From: Ferruginibacter sp.
GTDB lineage: Bacteria; Bacteroidota; Bacteroidia; Chitinophagales; Chitinophagaceae
Direction: 5' to 3'
Assembly (NCBI GenBank): GCA_019638485.1
Contig: JAHBTP010000001.1
Span: forward strand, 62,001 to 126,000
Length of the DNA stretch: 64,000 nt
Under the pieces are notes generated by a model that was given only the letters and a program-made list of their open reading frames with translations, made no database searches and was not told the origin of the DNA. Shown piece after piece: positions 54,486 to 63,322 of this stretch (position 1 is its first letter; each line of letters starts with the position of its first letter). Position numbers and translations under genes: made by a program.

Positions 54486-55160
54486 ATGAATCTTCACATA
54501 ATTATTCATATAATTTATTTTACAGTTTCCTTAGTTTCATTTTTTATTGCTATTTCGGTTTTTGGGGTTAGGAATAGAAAGGGGATTCTCCAGTATTTTT
54601 TTATTTACGCCTTAATCAATGTTTTACTTGTTGGCTTTTATATTTTTTCATTCTTTTTTAATTTAGAATTTGAAAATACAATATCTAGAATTAGTTATGT
54701 TTCCAATACATATCTTTTTGTGTATTTGGGTTTGCTTATAAGAAATGAGATTATAGGCTTAACAAAACTAAAAATTGTCAATATAATTTTTTATGTGTTT
54801 TATGTGCTGACCATTGTGGCTATAATTATAAAGCTTAATTCGGCAAATGATTTTTCTATATTAATCCTTCCTCATTTCGGGCTGCTTATTATGGCAATTC
54901 TATATTTTCTTGGTTTGTATCAACATGTGCCTTCAACGCCATTGCAATTTGTTCCTGAAGTATGGGCAATAATTGGCATTTGCTTTCAAGCAACGGTAAC
55001 TATTTTATCGTATGTTTTTATTGGATTCTTTTTTGAGATAGGAAGTAAAACCTATATTAGTATTGTTGGTTCCGGCCTTGTTATAGGTTATATCATGTTC
55101 AGTTTATTCTTTATTAAAGGTCTTTTATGTTTTACAAATCGGGAGAAGTTATTATTGTAA
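54486..55160 (+). CDS. Polytopic membrane protein, candidate sensor subunit (module 1)
   Basis: 224 residues with about seven transmembrane helices and only short loops; no signal peptide and no enzymatic domain. I recognise no named family. Its 3' end overlaps the histidine kinase gene by 34 bases, so translation is coupled and the two products probably associate. The following kinase has just one membrane helix, which suggests this protein senses a membrane signal for it (inference). GAGGA four bases upstream of the ATG is one of the few Shine-Dalgarno-like sites in the window. Confidence 0.75.
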   Translation: MNLHIIIHIIYFTVSLVSFFIAISVFGVRNRKGILQYFFIYALINVLLVGFYIFSFFFNLEFENTISRISYVSNTYLFVYLGLLIRNEIIGLTKLKIVNIIFYVFYVLTIVAIIIKLNSANDFSILILPHFGLLIMAILYFLGLYQHVPSTPLQFVPEVWAIIGICFQATVTILSYVFIGFFFEIGSKTYISIVGSGLVIGYIMFSLFFIKGLLCFTNREKLLL

Positions 55161-55924
55161 TTTATGTTATCAGCTTTGTTCTTCTGATAATTATGGTAGG
55201 CTTGATTGCCTACTTAATTACCGGTGCTCAAAAAAGACAATTTCTGCATATTAGAAAAATGGAAGAATTAAAAGGCAGGCAGCATTTAGAGATATTACAG
55301 GCGCAATTAGAAATTCAGGAGCAGACTTTTGAAAATATTTCTCGCGAGATTCATGATAATATTGGTCAAAAACTTACCCTGGCTAAATTACATCTCAACA
55401 CGCTACCACCGTTTTCTAATTCATCAAGAGCAAATGAACAGGTGGCTGCTTCCATTGATATGTTAGGTGAGGTAATTATTGATTTAAGTGATTTGAGCAG
55501 GAGTATGAACTCAGAAATTTTATTGCAGAACGGGCTTATTAAGGCCATTGAATTTGAAGTAGCTCAGTTAGCCAAAGCCGGATTATATAAAATAAGTACC
55601 CGAATAATCGGAGATCCGAAGTTTATGTCTGAAGAAATTGAATTGATGGTGTTCAGAATAATTCAGGAATGTATTAATAATATTGTAAAACATTCAGCAG
55701 CTACTGAACTGTTTATCGAAATGCATTTTGTTCCCGGTGTGTTAAAGGTAATTGTAGAAGATAATGGTAGGGGATTTAATAAGAGCCAGGTGAGGGGGAA
55801 GGGGATTGGATTAATGAATATGGAAAACCGGGCAAAATTGATTAAGGGGAAATTAACCTATAGCCCCGGAAGGGTTAGTGGAACCAAGGTGGAATTAGAA
55901 ATACCATTATATGATAAAGTCTGA
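55127..55924 (+). CDS. Histidine kinase, HisKA_3 type (module 1)
   Basis: 265 residues. One N-terminal transmembrane helix (about 9-31), a coiled linker (EELKGRQHLEILQAQLEIQ), the phospho-acceptor His in SREIHDNIGQKLTLAKLHL, N box IIQECINNIVKHS, and G boxes in VEDNGRGFN and GKGIGLMNMENRA. This is the NarX/DegS-like class that pairs with NarL-type regulators. It overlaps both the membrane gene before it (34 bases) and the regulator after it (14 bases), so a three-gene operon is likely. Confidence 0.93.
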   Translation: MFYKSGEVIIVIYVISFVLLIIMVGLIAYLITGAQKRQFLHIRKMEELKGRQHLEILQAQLEIQEQTFENISREIHDNIGQKLTLAKLHLNTLPPFSNSSRANEQVAASIDMLGEVIIDLSDLSRSMNSEILLQNGLIKAIEFEVAQLAKAGLYKISTRIIGDPKFMSEEIELMVFRIIQECINNIVKHSAATELFIEMHFVPGVLKVIVEDNGRGFNKSQVRGKGIGLMNMENRAKLIKGKLTYSPGRVSGTKVELEIPLYDKV

Positions 55925-56576
55925 AAAAATTAAAGTAATGCTGGTAGATGACCACGTATTGCTTAGGGATGCGCTGGCAACATTGATTAACTCATTTGAT
56001 GAATTCTCTGTAATTGGAACAGCCGGAAATGGTGTAGAATTAATGCGGGCCATGAAAAATGGTGATAGACCCGATATTGTATTACTTGATTTGAATATGC
56101 CTGAAATGGATGGATTTGATACTGCAAAAGAGTTGCATGAATTGAATCCCGATATCCGGATTCTAATTTTAACTATGTACGATTCAGAAATAGCATTGAT
56201 TAGACTACTTCAGCTTGGAGTGCGTGGTTTTTTAAAGAAGGATATTCATCCTGTAGAATTGCGTACTTCGTTGGTTACTGTAAGCAGGGGTTCGGGTTAT
56301 TATTATTCTAATCAGGCTACCGGTAAATTAGCTTCTCTTTTTCAAAAACATCATGAATCAAGTAGGTCGTTAGAAAAATCAATTCTCAGTGAAAAGGAAA
56401 TTGATTTTTTAAAACTGGCCAGTACAGACCTAACCTACAAAGAAATAGCCTCAGAAATGAATATGACTCCCAGGGCAATTGATTGTTGCAGAGATTTATT
56501 ATTTGAAAAATTGGATGTTAAAAGCAGGGTGGGCTTGGCTATTTATGCGGTAAAGCACGGGATAGTTACTTTTTAA
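55911..56576 (+). CDS. NarL-type response regulator (module 1, operon partner)
   Basis: 221 residues. Receiver: VDDH, Asp in DIVLLDLNMP, Thr in ILILTMYDS, Lys in GFLKKDI. The LuxR domain (LSEKEIDFLKLASTDLTYK) is recognisable but its recognition helix MTPRAIDCCRDLL departs from the usual SxRTVExxR pattern. It overlaps the kinase gene by 14 bases and is its most likely partner. The next gene, on the opposite strand, begins with no gap (stop at 56576, next stop at 56577). Confidence 0.93.
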   Translation: MIKSEKIKVMLVDDHVLLRDALATLINSFDEFSVIGTAGNGVELMRAMKNGDRPDIVLLDLNMPEMDGFDTAKELHELNPDIRILILTMYDSEIALIRLLQLGVRGFLKKDIHPVELRTSLVTVSRGSGYYYSNQATGKLASLFQKHHESSRSLEKSILSEKEIDFLKLASTDLTYKEIASEMNMTPRAIDCCRDLLFEKLDVKSRVGLAIYAVKHGIVTF

Positions 56577-57242
56577 TTAATCAATGATTTTGTGGCGCAT
56601 AGCGTACATTATCAGCCCACCAATTGTTTTGGCATTTACCTTGTTTTTCATATTCTGCCTAATTGTTTCAACGGTTCGCGGACTTAAAAAGATGGCCTTG
56701 CTTATTTCATCGGTTGTTTTATCTTCTGCTAAGAGTTGTAAAACTTTTATTTCTTTTTCACTAAACGAAATGGGGGTGTTGTTACCATATCGCTGCCGCA
56801 CACTCTTGTTTTGCATCAATCTGCTTTTTTGTGCATTATCAACAAGGGCATTAAAATAAAAATCTTCCTCCATACAGGTAATGATGGCCTCATAAATTTC
56901 TCCCGGATCGGTTGTTTTAGTGAGAAAAGCATTAGCACCCATTTCCATCATTTTATTAATCATTTGTTGGTCATCGTACATAGATAGAACAATGATGCGA
57001 AGGTCTTTGTATTCTTTTCTTATAAGTTGAATGGCATTAATTCCATCAATTTCCGGCATCCGAATATCCATCAGCAGCACATCAGGTTGCTTAATTGAAA
57101 TCTTGTGCATCATATCTTTGCCATCTTCCGCCTCCCATAACATTCTAAGATTGGCACGTCCTGACAAAGCCATTTTTATTCCGTCCCGGAATATTTTATG
57201 GTCATCAGCAATAGCAACTTTTATCAAGGTTTCAGCAGACAT
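56577..57242 (-). CDS. NarL-type response regulator (module 2, minus strand)
   Basis: 221 residues. Receiver: ADDH, Asp in DVLLMDIRMP, Ser in IIVLSMYDD, Lys in AFLTKTT. LuxR domain: FSEKEIKVLQLLAEDKTTDE and LSPRTVETIRQNM. Closest in the window to the regulator at 53597-54274, in the same relative place and orientation, which supports duplication of a four-gene module. It faces away from the module 2 membrane gene across 714 bases. Confidence 0.92.
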   Translation of the reverse strand: MSAETLIKVAIADDHKIFRDGIKMALSGRANLRMLWEAEDGKDMMHKISIKQPDVLLMDIRMPEIDGINAIQLIRKEYKDLRIIVLSMYDDQQMINKMMEMGANAFLTKTTDPGEIYEAIITCMEEDFYFNALVDNAQKSRLMQNKSVRQRYGNNTPISFSEKEIKVLQLLAEDKTTDEISKAIFLSPRTVETIRQNMKNKVNAKTIGGLIMYAMRHKIID

Positions 57243-57956
57243 TGTGATTAATTGGATTAGTATCCCGGCTAAAATACAATGAATACTTTAAAAATGAAAG
57301 TGTTTTTACGATAGGTGGTTAGTTTTATTTTTTAAAGCACTTGATAATCATGGTATTAAAATTCACGTAATAGTAAAAATACGGTGTTATAATTACGCGT
57401 ATTTAATGAAAATAAATAGGATAAGTACGATTTATTGAGCTTTAATTAATGAATTAGCTTCCAAATTGTTAGGATTATTAGTAAAATGCAGGATAGCTCA
57501 TAATATACTGAATATTAATATATTAGAAGATAAATCCTGAAAAAATCGTAAGGTTACTAACATCTGTGGATAAACCATATAGTAAAATTACTGTTTTAAT
57601 GTCGTAATATTACCCTCAATTAAAACCAAAAGGAGGGAGTATTTTTCGATGTAACCGGCAATAGCAAAGGGTTTGATGCAATTAGTGGTTTTACGATGAG
57701 TTTTTAGCTATTGTTTTCTATAATGCTTTTGAAGAAGTTTACATCGGAATTGATTTCTTAACCACAAAAGTTTGTTATGACTGCAACACTTGGATGGGCA
57801 CTATTTGCTTTTCTTTTTGGATTTTAGTTATACCGATATTGGTAGAATTATTAATTTCCAAAAAAACTGAAACTTTCACTCTTAATAATTTTATTAAGTG
57901 AAGTCTTACCTTTAATTTCTTGTATTCTTTTTTTTAAAAAAATTAGGAATAGGGAG
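57243..57956. other. 714-base AT-rich gene-free interval
   Basis: Separates the divergent regulator and membrane gene of module 2; the equivalent gap in module 1 is about 210 bases. It contains AT-rich palindromes (ATATTAATAT near 57520), a hairpin at 57875-57902 and a 16-codon frame at 57777-57827 (MTATLGWALFAFLFGF) that continues hydrophobic for another 25 codons after its stop. This could be a decayed membrane gene, an untranslated RNA, or a long regulatory region. No tRNA or known riboswitch pattern is visible. Confidence 0.5.
57875..57902 (+). promoter_or_regulatory. Hairpin upstream of the module 2 membrane gene
   Basis: TTCACT-CT-TAATAA and TTATTAAGTGAA pair over 12 positions with a 2-base bulge and a tiny loop, about 55 bases before the TTG start at 57957. 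Role unknown; it might shape the leader or mark a binding site. Confidence 0.3.
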
Positions 57957-58577
57957 TTGAAGGTTTTTTTTGTTTATAGTATTCTTCTTGCCACTTTTTC
58001 TTTTTTATCTATTGTTCGTATATATTTTTTACCGACTACGTTTCAACTATATTTGGTTGGTATTTTTTTGATTATTGAGTTTTTAATTTTAACTACCTTT
58101 TTTAAGTTTGGATATAGTAGAAGAGGGCTTAAAAGGAAAGTTTCAGTTATTCAAATATTATTTGTAATTGGTTGGTTAATTGAATTGCTCTTTTTTTCAA
58201 ACTCTTTTCCTAAAAACTCCTTAATCTCAGAATACCTGATTTTTATTATACTGATTATTCTATTCTTTTATGATAGAATGAATAACATCACTTTTGTACC
58301 CATTTATCATACCATTGTTTTTTGGATTTGTGTAGGCCTTTTTATTTTATTTTCAAGTAACCTTTTTGCCATTATTACTCTTTTTATTTATGATAACCCG
58401 GATATTGTATATTTTCGGTTGACATTAATGGCTGTCGGTATAATAACCAAGAACGTAATCTTATCTTTGTCGTTATTAGGTAAGAACGAAACGGAAGAAA
58501 AGAGAGGAGATTCTCTTATAATTCCGGATGACGTAATACTCGATGATTTTAAACTGACTAATTTAAAAAAACACTAA
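57957..58577 (+). CDS. Polytopic membrane protein, candidate sensor subunit (module 2)
   Basis: 206 residues with six or seven transmembrane helices, no catalytic domain and a polar C-terminal tail (GKNETEEKRGDSLIIPDD). Same place as the 224-residue membrane protein of module 1, though clear sequence identity is not obvious by eye. The start is TTG: no ATG or GTG occurs upstream in frame before a stop, and a purine-rich AGGGAG stands just before it. The kinase gene follows six bases after the stop. No named family recognised. Confidence 0.68.
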   Translation: MKVFFVYSILLATFSFLSIVRIYFLPTTFQLYLVGIFLIIEFLILTTFFKFGYSRRGLKRKVSVIQILFVIGWLIELLFFSNSFPKNSLISEYLIFIILIILFFYDRMNNITFVPIYHTIVFWICVGLFILFSSNLFAIITLFIYDNPDIVYFRLTLMAVGIITKNVILSLSLLGKNETEEKRGDSLIIPDDVILDDFKLTNLKKH

Positions 58578-58583
58578 CCGGCT

Positions 58584-59426
58584 ATGTTCTTTCTTCAAGT
58601 ACAAGGTGAAGGGATTCCGAGTCTTATGTTTATAGGAACATTAGCCATGGTAATATTGGCATTGGGGATTATTGTATTTGTAGTGTTTCATCAGCGCAGA
58701 ATTATTAAGTATCAAATGATGATGAAGCAGTTAGAGGCTGAGAAACAGGAAATTTTGCTAAATGCATCAATTCGGTTTCAGGAGGAGGAGAGGCAACGTA
58801 TTGCCGCAGATTTACATGATGATGCCGGTCCGCTTTTGGCCACAGCTCGATTATATCTTAATGAAAACTTGGTAAACCAGGAAAAGGCACAGCAATTACA
58901 AAGCATTTTAAGTGCTAAACAAATTATTGATGATGCTATCCAGCTCATCCGTAATATCAGTCATAGCCTGATGCCACCTACTTTAAAGAATTTTGGATTA
59001 GAAAGTGCAACTACAGATTTGTTTCAAAAAATTAGTGGGAGCGGTGCAGTAAATGCAAGTGCTCGTTTTCATGATTATCGTGAGCGGCTTAAAGTAGATG
59101 TAGAGATGTTGGTATTTAGAGTTATTCAAGAATTGGTAAACAATATTCTAAAGCATAGCAATGCCGGTTTTATCCATCTTACTCAAAATGCAAATGATCA
59201 TTTTATGTATTTGCGTATTCATCATGATGGGAAAGGACTTACCCAATCAGAGTTTGAAAAATTAAGCCAGACATCTCATGGCTTGGGCTTAAAGAATATT
59301 GCCAGCCGCATCAATGTATTAAAAGGGAGGATATTTTTTGAAATTGATGCCAGTAGAACTTATTATAAAGTGACCCTTGAAATACCTAAGCATGCGGCTA
59401 ATGGTAAGTTAAAGGCTGTAGCGTAA
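58584..59426 (+). CDS. Histidine kinase, HisKA_3 type (module 2)
   Basis: 280 residues. One transmembrane helix (about 12-34), coiled linker, phospho-acceptor His in AADLHDDAGPLLATARLYL, N box VIQELVNNILKHS and a G box GLGLKNIASRIN. The usual second G-box (DNGxG) reads HHDGKG, a mild departure. Same domain plan as the module 1 kinase. The regulator gene follows after 33 bases. Confidence 0.92.
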   Translation: MFFLQVQGEGIPSLMFIGTLAMVILALGIIVFVVFHQRRIIKYQMMMKQLEAEKQEILLNASIRFQEEERQRIAADLHDDAGPLLATARLYLNENLVNQEKAQQLQSILSAKQIIDDAIQLIRNISHSLMPPTLKNFGLESATTDLFQKISGSGAVNASARFHDYRERLKVDVEMLVFRVIQELVNNILKHSNAGFIHLTQNANDHFMYLRIHHDGKGLTQSEFEKLSQTSHGLGLKNIASRINVLKGRIFFEIDASRTYYKVTLEIPKHAANGKLKAVA

Positions 59427-59459
59427 TGCATTATAGTTGTTTTTTTAATTACCTCATTT

Positions 59460-60119
59460 ATGGAAGCCAACAATATTATTAAAGTTGCAATTGCAGATGA
59501 TCACAAGATATTTCGTAAGGGAGTAATTCTGTCTATGCGTACCTACACCAATATAAAATTTGTATTGGAAGCTGATGATGGTGATGAGTTGTTAGAAAAA
59601 ATTCCTGAATTTTTACCGGATGTAGTTTTGTGTGATTTACGTATGCCGGGTAAAGATGGAATTGATACCACCAAGATAATTACAAAGAATTTTCCGCACA
59701 TTCGTGTTATTATTTTAACCATGTATGAAGATGAAAGGTATGTTGGCCATTTGATGGATTGCGGAGCTGCCGGTTATTTGCTGAAAAATACCGATCCTTC
59801 AGAAATTAGGCGAGCTATTATGGATGTTGTGCGTACCGGGTTTTATCTCAATCCTTTTGTAAATAAAGTATTAATAAAAAAGAATTACAGCAAACAAAAG
59901 GTAATTCCCAATCTTAGTGCTGAAATTGTACTTTCTGATCGCGAAAAGGAAGTGCTTACATTAGTTTGTATGGAATTTACAGCCGGAGAGATTGCTTCGA
60001 AAATGGATATCAGTGCAAGAACTGTAGAGGCAATAAAAGACAGGCTGATGGAGCGTTTTGGAGTTAAAAATTCAGTAGGGTTGGTATTTTATGCTATGAA
60101 AAATCAACTGCTTGATTAG
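59460..60119 (+). CDS. NarL-type response regulator (module 2, operon partner)
   Basis: 219 residues. Receiver: ADDH, Asp in DVVLCDLRMP, Thr in VIILTMYEDE, Lys in GYLLKNT. LuxR domain: LSDREKEVLTLVCMEFTAGE and ISARTVEAIKDRL, with the usual recognition pattern. Likely partner of the kinase just upstream. Its stop overlaps the convergent deoxynucleoside kinase gene by four bases. Confidence 0.94.
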   Translation: MEANNIIKVAIADDHKIFRKGVILSMRTYTNIKFVLEADDGDELLEKIPEFLPDVVLCDLRMPGKDGIDTTKIITKNFPHIRVIILTMYEDERYVGHLMDCGAAGYLLKNTDPSEIRRAIMDVVRTGFYLNPFVNKVLIKKNYSKQKVIPNLSAEIVLSDREKEVLTLVCMEFTAGEIASKMDISARTVEAIKDRLMERFGVKNSVGLVFYAMKNQLLD

Positions 60120-60751
60120 AATAGTCCAAAAAGCATTGCATCAATTTTGGATATTACCTTGCCTAAATCTTCTTCGTTTTCAGCAAATTTATTTGTATCA
60201 GCATCAATAATCAATAATTTGCCTTCTTTATATCCGTCAATCCAATTGTTGTATAATTCATTTAATTTTTTCAAATAGTCAAGCCTGATGTTTTCTTCAT
60301 ATTCTCTGCCTCTTTTTTGAATTTGTCCAACTAAGGTTGGAACAGAGGCCTTTAGATAAATTAACAAATCAGGCGGTTGAACCATTGACTTTAAGGTTTC
60401 GAAGAACTGATAGTAATTATCAAAGTCACGTTTTCCCATCAATCCCATATCATGTAGGTTGGGTGCAAAAATATTTGCATCCTCATAAATTGTTCTGTCT
60501 TGAATAACCGTTTCTGTGCCTCGCTGAATATCCAGCAATTGGTTTAACCGGTTATTCAAAAAATAGATTTGAAGATTAAAACTCCATCTCGGCATGTCTT
60601 CGTAAAAATCATTTAGATAGGGGTTATGATCCACATCTTCAAACTGCGGAATCCATTTGTAGTGTTTACTAAGAAGTTCTGTTAATGTAGTTTTACCGGC
60701 ACCAATGTTACCGGCAATCGCAATATGTTTTGGTTTTTTTGAACTTGCCAT
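60116..60751 (-). CDS. Deoxynucleoside kinase
   Basis: 211 residues. P-loop IAGNIGAGKTTL, then FEDVDHNPYLNDFYED, the ERS-type motif replaced by IQDRTIYEDANIFA, and a lid arginine region IQKRGREYEENI. The family phosphorylates deoxyadenosine/deoxyguanosine or related nucleosides for dNTP salvage. Convergent with the module 2 regulator. Confidence 0.92.
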   Translation of the reverse strand: MASSKKPKHIAIAGNIGAGKTTLTELLSKHYKWIPQFEDVDHNPYLNDFYEDMPRWSFNLQIYFLNNRLNQLLDIQRGTETVIQDRTIYEDANIFAPNLHDMGLMGKRDFDNYYQFFETLKSMVQPPDLLIYLKASVPTLVGQIQKRGREYEENIRLDYLKKLNELYNNWIDGYKEGKLLIIDADTNKFAENEEDLGKVISKIDAMLFGLF

Positions 60752-60837
60752 GCTAAACTAACCCTTTTAAGCGTGAAGTATTTTGCTTCAAATGAAAGTA
60801 GGTAAAATTTCCTTTCCTCCGTCATTTGAGGATTTTT

Positions 60838-61863
60838 TTATTTAAAATAGTTTAATTTCATTGCCTCCCGCACCAATTTCATTGTATTCATTGCGCTAAT
60901 AGTTGCTTTCTCAGCGCCCTGTTTCATGATTTTTCTAAGATTATCCTCATCAGCTAATATCGCATTAGCGCTTTGTCGTATCGGGCGTATGAATTGTATC
61001 ATATCTTCTGCCAATTGCTTCTTTAAGTCGCCGTATCTTATTGTACAAGTATTAAAATCGTGTTCAAACTTTTCAACAACATCCGTTTTGCTAACCAGTT
61101 TCAATAAGGTAAACAGATTTTCTATTTCAGGAGCCTTTACATCATTCTTTTTTGTTGGTCCTGAATCTGTTTTTGCTCTCATGACTTTTTTACGTATAAC
61201 CTCATCTTCATCTGCTAAATATAGAGTTGCCATCTGATTTTCACTCTTGCTCATTTTTCCTGCCCCATCCAGTCCGGGAACTTTTATCAACTCACTGTTG
61301 AAATTAAATGCCTGGGGTTCCGGAAAAACAGGTTCATAGCGGGTGTTAAATCGGTTAGCAAAATTCCTTGCCATTTCCAGATGCTGCTCCTGATCTTTCC
61401 CAACCGGCACGAACATGGCACGATGGATAAGGATATCTGTTGCCATGAGTACAGGGTAGGTAAGTAAACCGGCATTAACATTCTCCGGGTTGAGTCTTAC
61501 TTTGTCTTTGAATGTGGCTGTTTTTTCAAGCTCACCCTTATAAGCGAGCATATTCAGATAAAGATAAAGCTCGGCTGTTTCATGAATGTGACTTTGACAA
61601 TATAATGCCACTTTTGCAGGATCTAATCCGCAGGCAATATTTTCTGCCAATACGCGGTAGATATTTTGTTTTAATCCTGATGTATCAGGATGCGTAGTTA
61701 GAGAATGTAAATCGGCAACCATAAAAAAGCAGGTAAATTCATCCTGCATCTTTACGTAATTACGCATGGCGCCAAAATAATTTCCCAAATGAAGAAAACC
61801 TGTGGGCCTGATACCGCTCATTACAATATTTTCGGGGGCTCCGGGAATATTTTTAAAGTCCAT
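60838..61863 (-). CDS. trpS: Tryptophanyl-tRNA synthetase
   Basis: 341 residues. Class I signatures: HIGH-type motif GFLHLGNYFGAM (about 22) and KMSKS in GKMSKSENQ (about 204). Substrate region VADLHSLTTHPD and VPVGKDQEQHLE are also typical. It charges tRNA-Trp. Eighty-six bases separate it from the kinase gene downstream. Confidence 0.96.
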   Translation of the reverse strand: MDFKNIPGAPENIVMSGIRPTGFLHLGNYFGAMRNYVKMQDEFTCFFMVADLHSLTTHPDTSGLKQNIYRVLAENIACGLDPAKVALYCQSHIHETAELYLYLNMLAYKGELEKTATFKDKVRLNPENVNAGLLTYPVLMATDILIHRAMFVPVGKDQEQHLEMARNFANRFNTRYEPVFPEPQAFNFNSELIKVPGLDGAGKMSKSENQMATLYLADEDEVIRKKVMRAKTDSGPTKKNDVKAPEIENLFTLLKLVSKTDVVEKFEHDFNTCTIRYGDLKKQLAEDMIQFIRPIRQSANAILADEDNLRKIMKQGAEKATISAMNTMKLVREAMKLNYFK

Positions 61864-61949
61864 ATATTTTTTCTAAGCGTTTGCGAAGATACTGAATGAA
61901 ACCCATGCGTAATGAAAGAATGAGGTTATTATGCAAAAGTCTAAAGCCG

Positions 61950-61957
61950 TACCTTTG
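61950..61957 (+). promoter_or_regulatory. Predicted -7 box of the ABC ATPase gene
   Basis: TACCTTTG, an exact TAnnTTTG match and identical to the boxes at mqnB, the PTPS operon and grpE. The ATG is 33 bases after it. Confidence 0.55.
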
Positions 61958-61990
61958 TTTTAGTGCTTTGGTTAAAAAAGCCGTTAGTTT

Positions 61991-62707
61991 ATGAGTGTAA
62001 TTATTCAGTTAGAGCAGATTTTTAAGAGCTATTATTTAGGCAAACAGGAACTGCCTGTTCTTAAAGGTATAAATTTAGAAATCCAGCGTAATGAATATGT
62101 TGCATTAATGGGCCCAAGTGGCTCCGGGAAGTCAACATTGATGAATATTTTGGGTTGTCTTGATTCTCCAACCAGAGGAAAGTATGTATTGAATGGTAAT
62201 GATGTTAGCAGGATGGATGATAATGATTTGGCCGGAATTCGGAATAAGGAAATAGGCTTTGTTTTTCAGCAATTTAATTTGTTGCCGAGGTTAACTGCAG
62301 AAGAAAATGTGGCCTTGCCCTTATTATATGCGGGTGTAGGTAAAAAAGAACGAAAAGAAAGAGCTGCTGAAGTTCTGGCAAAAGTAAAATTGGAAGACAG
62401 GATGCATCACAAGCCGAATGAATTAAGCGGAGGTCAATGTCAACGCGTAGCCATCGCTCGCGCCTTAGTTAATAATCCCTCTATTATTTTGGGTGATGAG
62501 CCTACCGGAAATCTTGATTCAAAAACATCGTATGAGATTATGGAAATTTTGGGAGGTATTCATGCAGATGGAAATACAGTTATTATAGTTACTCATGAAG
62601 ATGATATCTCAAAATATGCACATCGGGTGATAAGGTTGCGTGATGGAATAATTGAGAATGATGAGGTAAATACACATCCTACATCAACAATTACCTCTTT
62701 TGTTTAA
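61991..62707 (+). CDS. ABC transporter ATP-binding protein, MacB type
   Basis: 238 residues. Walker [12 protein letters not shown] loop [16 protein letters not shown], signature [15 protein letters not shown], Walker [12 protein letters not shown] and H loop VTHE. These match ATPases of the MacB/LolD-like family (type VII ABC systems). The permease partner is not adjacent; the next gene is the adenosyltransferase. Substrate unknown. Confidence 0.88.
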   Translation: MSVIIQLEQIFKSYYLGKQELPVLKGINLEIQRNEYVALMGPSGSGKSTLMNILGCLDSPTRGKYVLNGNDVSRMDDNDLAGIRNKEIGFVFQQFNLLPRLTAEENVALPLLYAGVGKKERKERAAEVLAKVKLEDRMHHKPNELSGGQCQRVAIARALVNNPSIILGDEPTGNLDSKTSYEIMEILGGIHADGNTVIIVTHEDDISKYAHRVIRLRDGIIENDEVNTHPTSTITSFV

Positions 62708-62722
62708 TTTAATTTTTTAAAA

Positions 62723-63283
62723 ATGGCATTTAGAATTTATACAAAAACAGGAGATAAGGGAAAAACAAGCTTAATTGGAGGCACAAAGGTTCCCAAAAGT
62801 CATGTTCGTATCAACAGCTATGGAACAGTTGATGAGTTAAATGCGAATATTGGTATGGCGGCTGATTTGTTAACAAATGAAAAATCCATCAGCATTTTGC
62901 GGGAGATACAAGATAGGTTGTTTACAATTGGTTCTGAGTTGGCAACAGATCCGCAAAAGGATGTAAAAATGAGTTTACCTAAGATTGTGGAAGAGGATAT
63001 TTTGTTGCTGGAAAAGCAAATTGATGAAATGGATGCCCAATTACCACCACTTAGGTCGTTTATTTTGCCTGGTGGGCATGTAGCAGTATCTCAACTTCAT
63101 ATTGCCAGATGTGTATGTAGAAGAGCTGAGCGGGCATGCGTAATGATGCAGGAAGAAAATGAAATAATAGACCCGTTAATAATTAAGTATATTAATAGGT
63201 TAAGTGATTATTTATTTGAACTTGCACGTTTTTCTGCATTTGAATTGAAAGCACCGGAAATCGTGTGGAAAGCAAGAATATAA
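62723..63283 (+). CDS. Cob(I)alamin adenosyltransferase, PduO type
   Basis: 186 residues, four- to five-helix bundle. N-terminal IYTKTGDKGKTSLIGGTKV is the ATP-binding motif, followed by YGTVDELNANIGM and the C-terminal RCVCRRAERACVMM and YINRLSDYLFELAR. It transfers the adenosyl group of ATP to cob(I)alamin. It probably serves B12-dependent enzymes elsewhere in the genome. It starts 15 bases after the ABC gene. Confidence 0.94.
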   Translation: MAFRIYTKTGDKGKTSLIGGTKVPKSHVRINSYGTVDELNANIGMAADLLTNEKSISILREIQDRLFTIGSELATDPQKDVKMSLPKIVEEDILLLEKQIDEMDAQLPPLRSFILPGGHVAVSQLHIARCVCRRAERACVMMQEENEIIDPLIIKYINRLSDYLFELARFSAFELKAPEIVWKARI

Positions 63284-63321
63284 AAAAGGCCTAATTCTCT
63301 ATTGAAGAAAATTAAGCCTTT
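63284..63321 (-). terminator. Terminator between the adenosyltransferase and tRNA-Met
   Basis: AAAGGCCTAATT and AATTAAGCCTTT pair with one mismatch. On the minus strand it follows the tRNA 3' end and is followed by TTTTTT, so it ends the tRNA transcript; it may act on the plus strand as well, being directly after the adenosyltransferase stop. Confidence 0.7.
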
Positions 63322-63322
63322 G

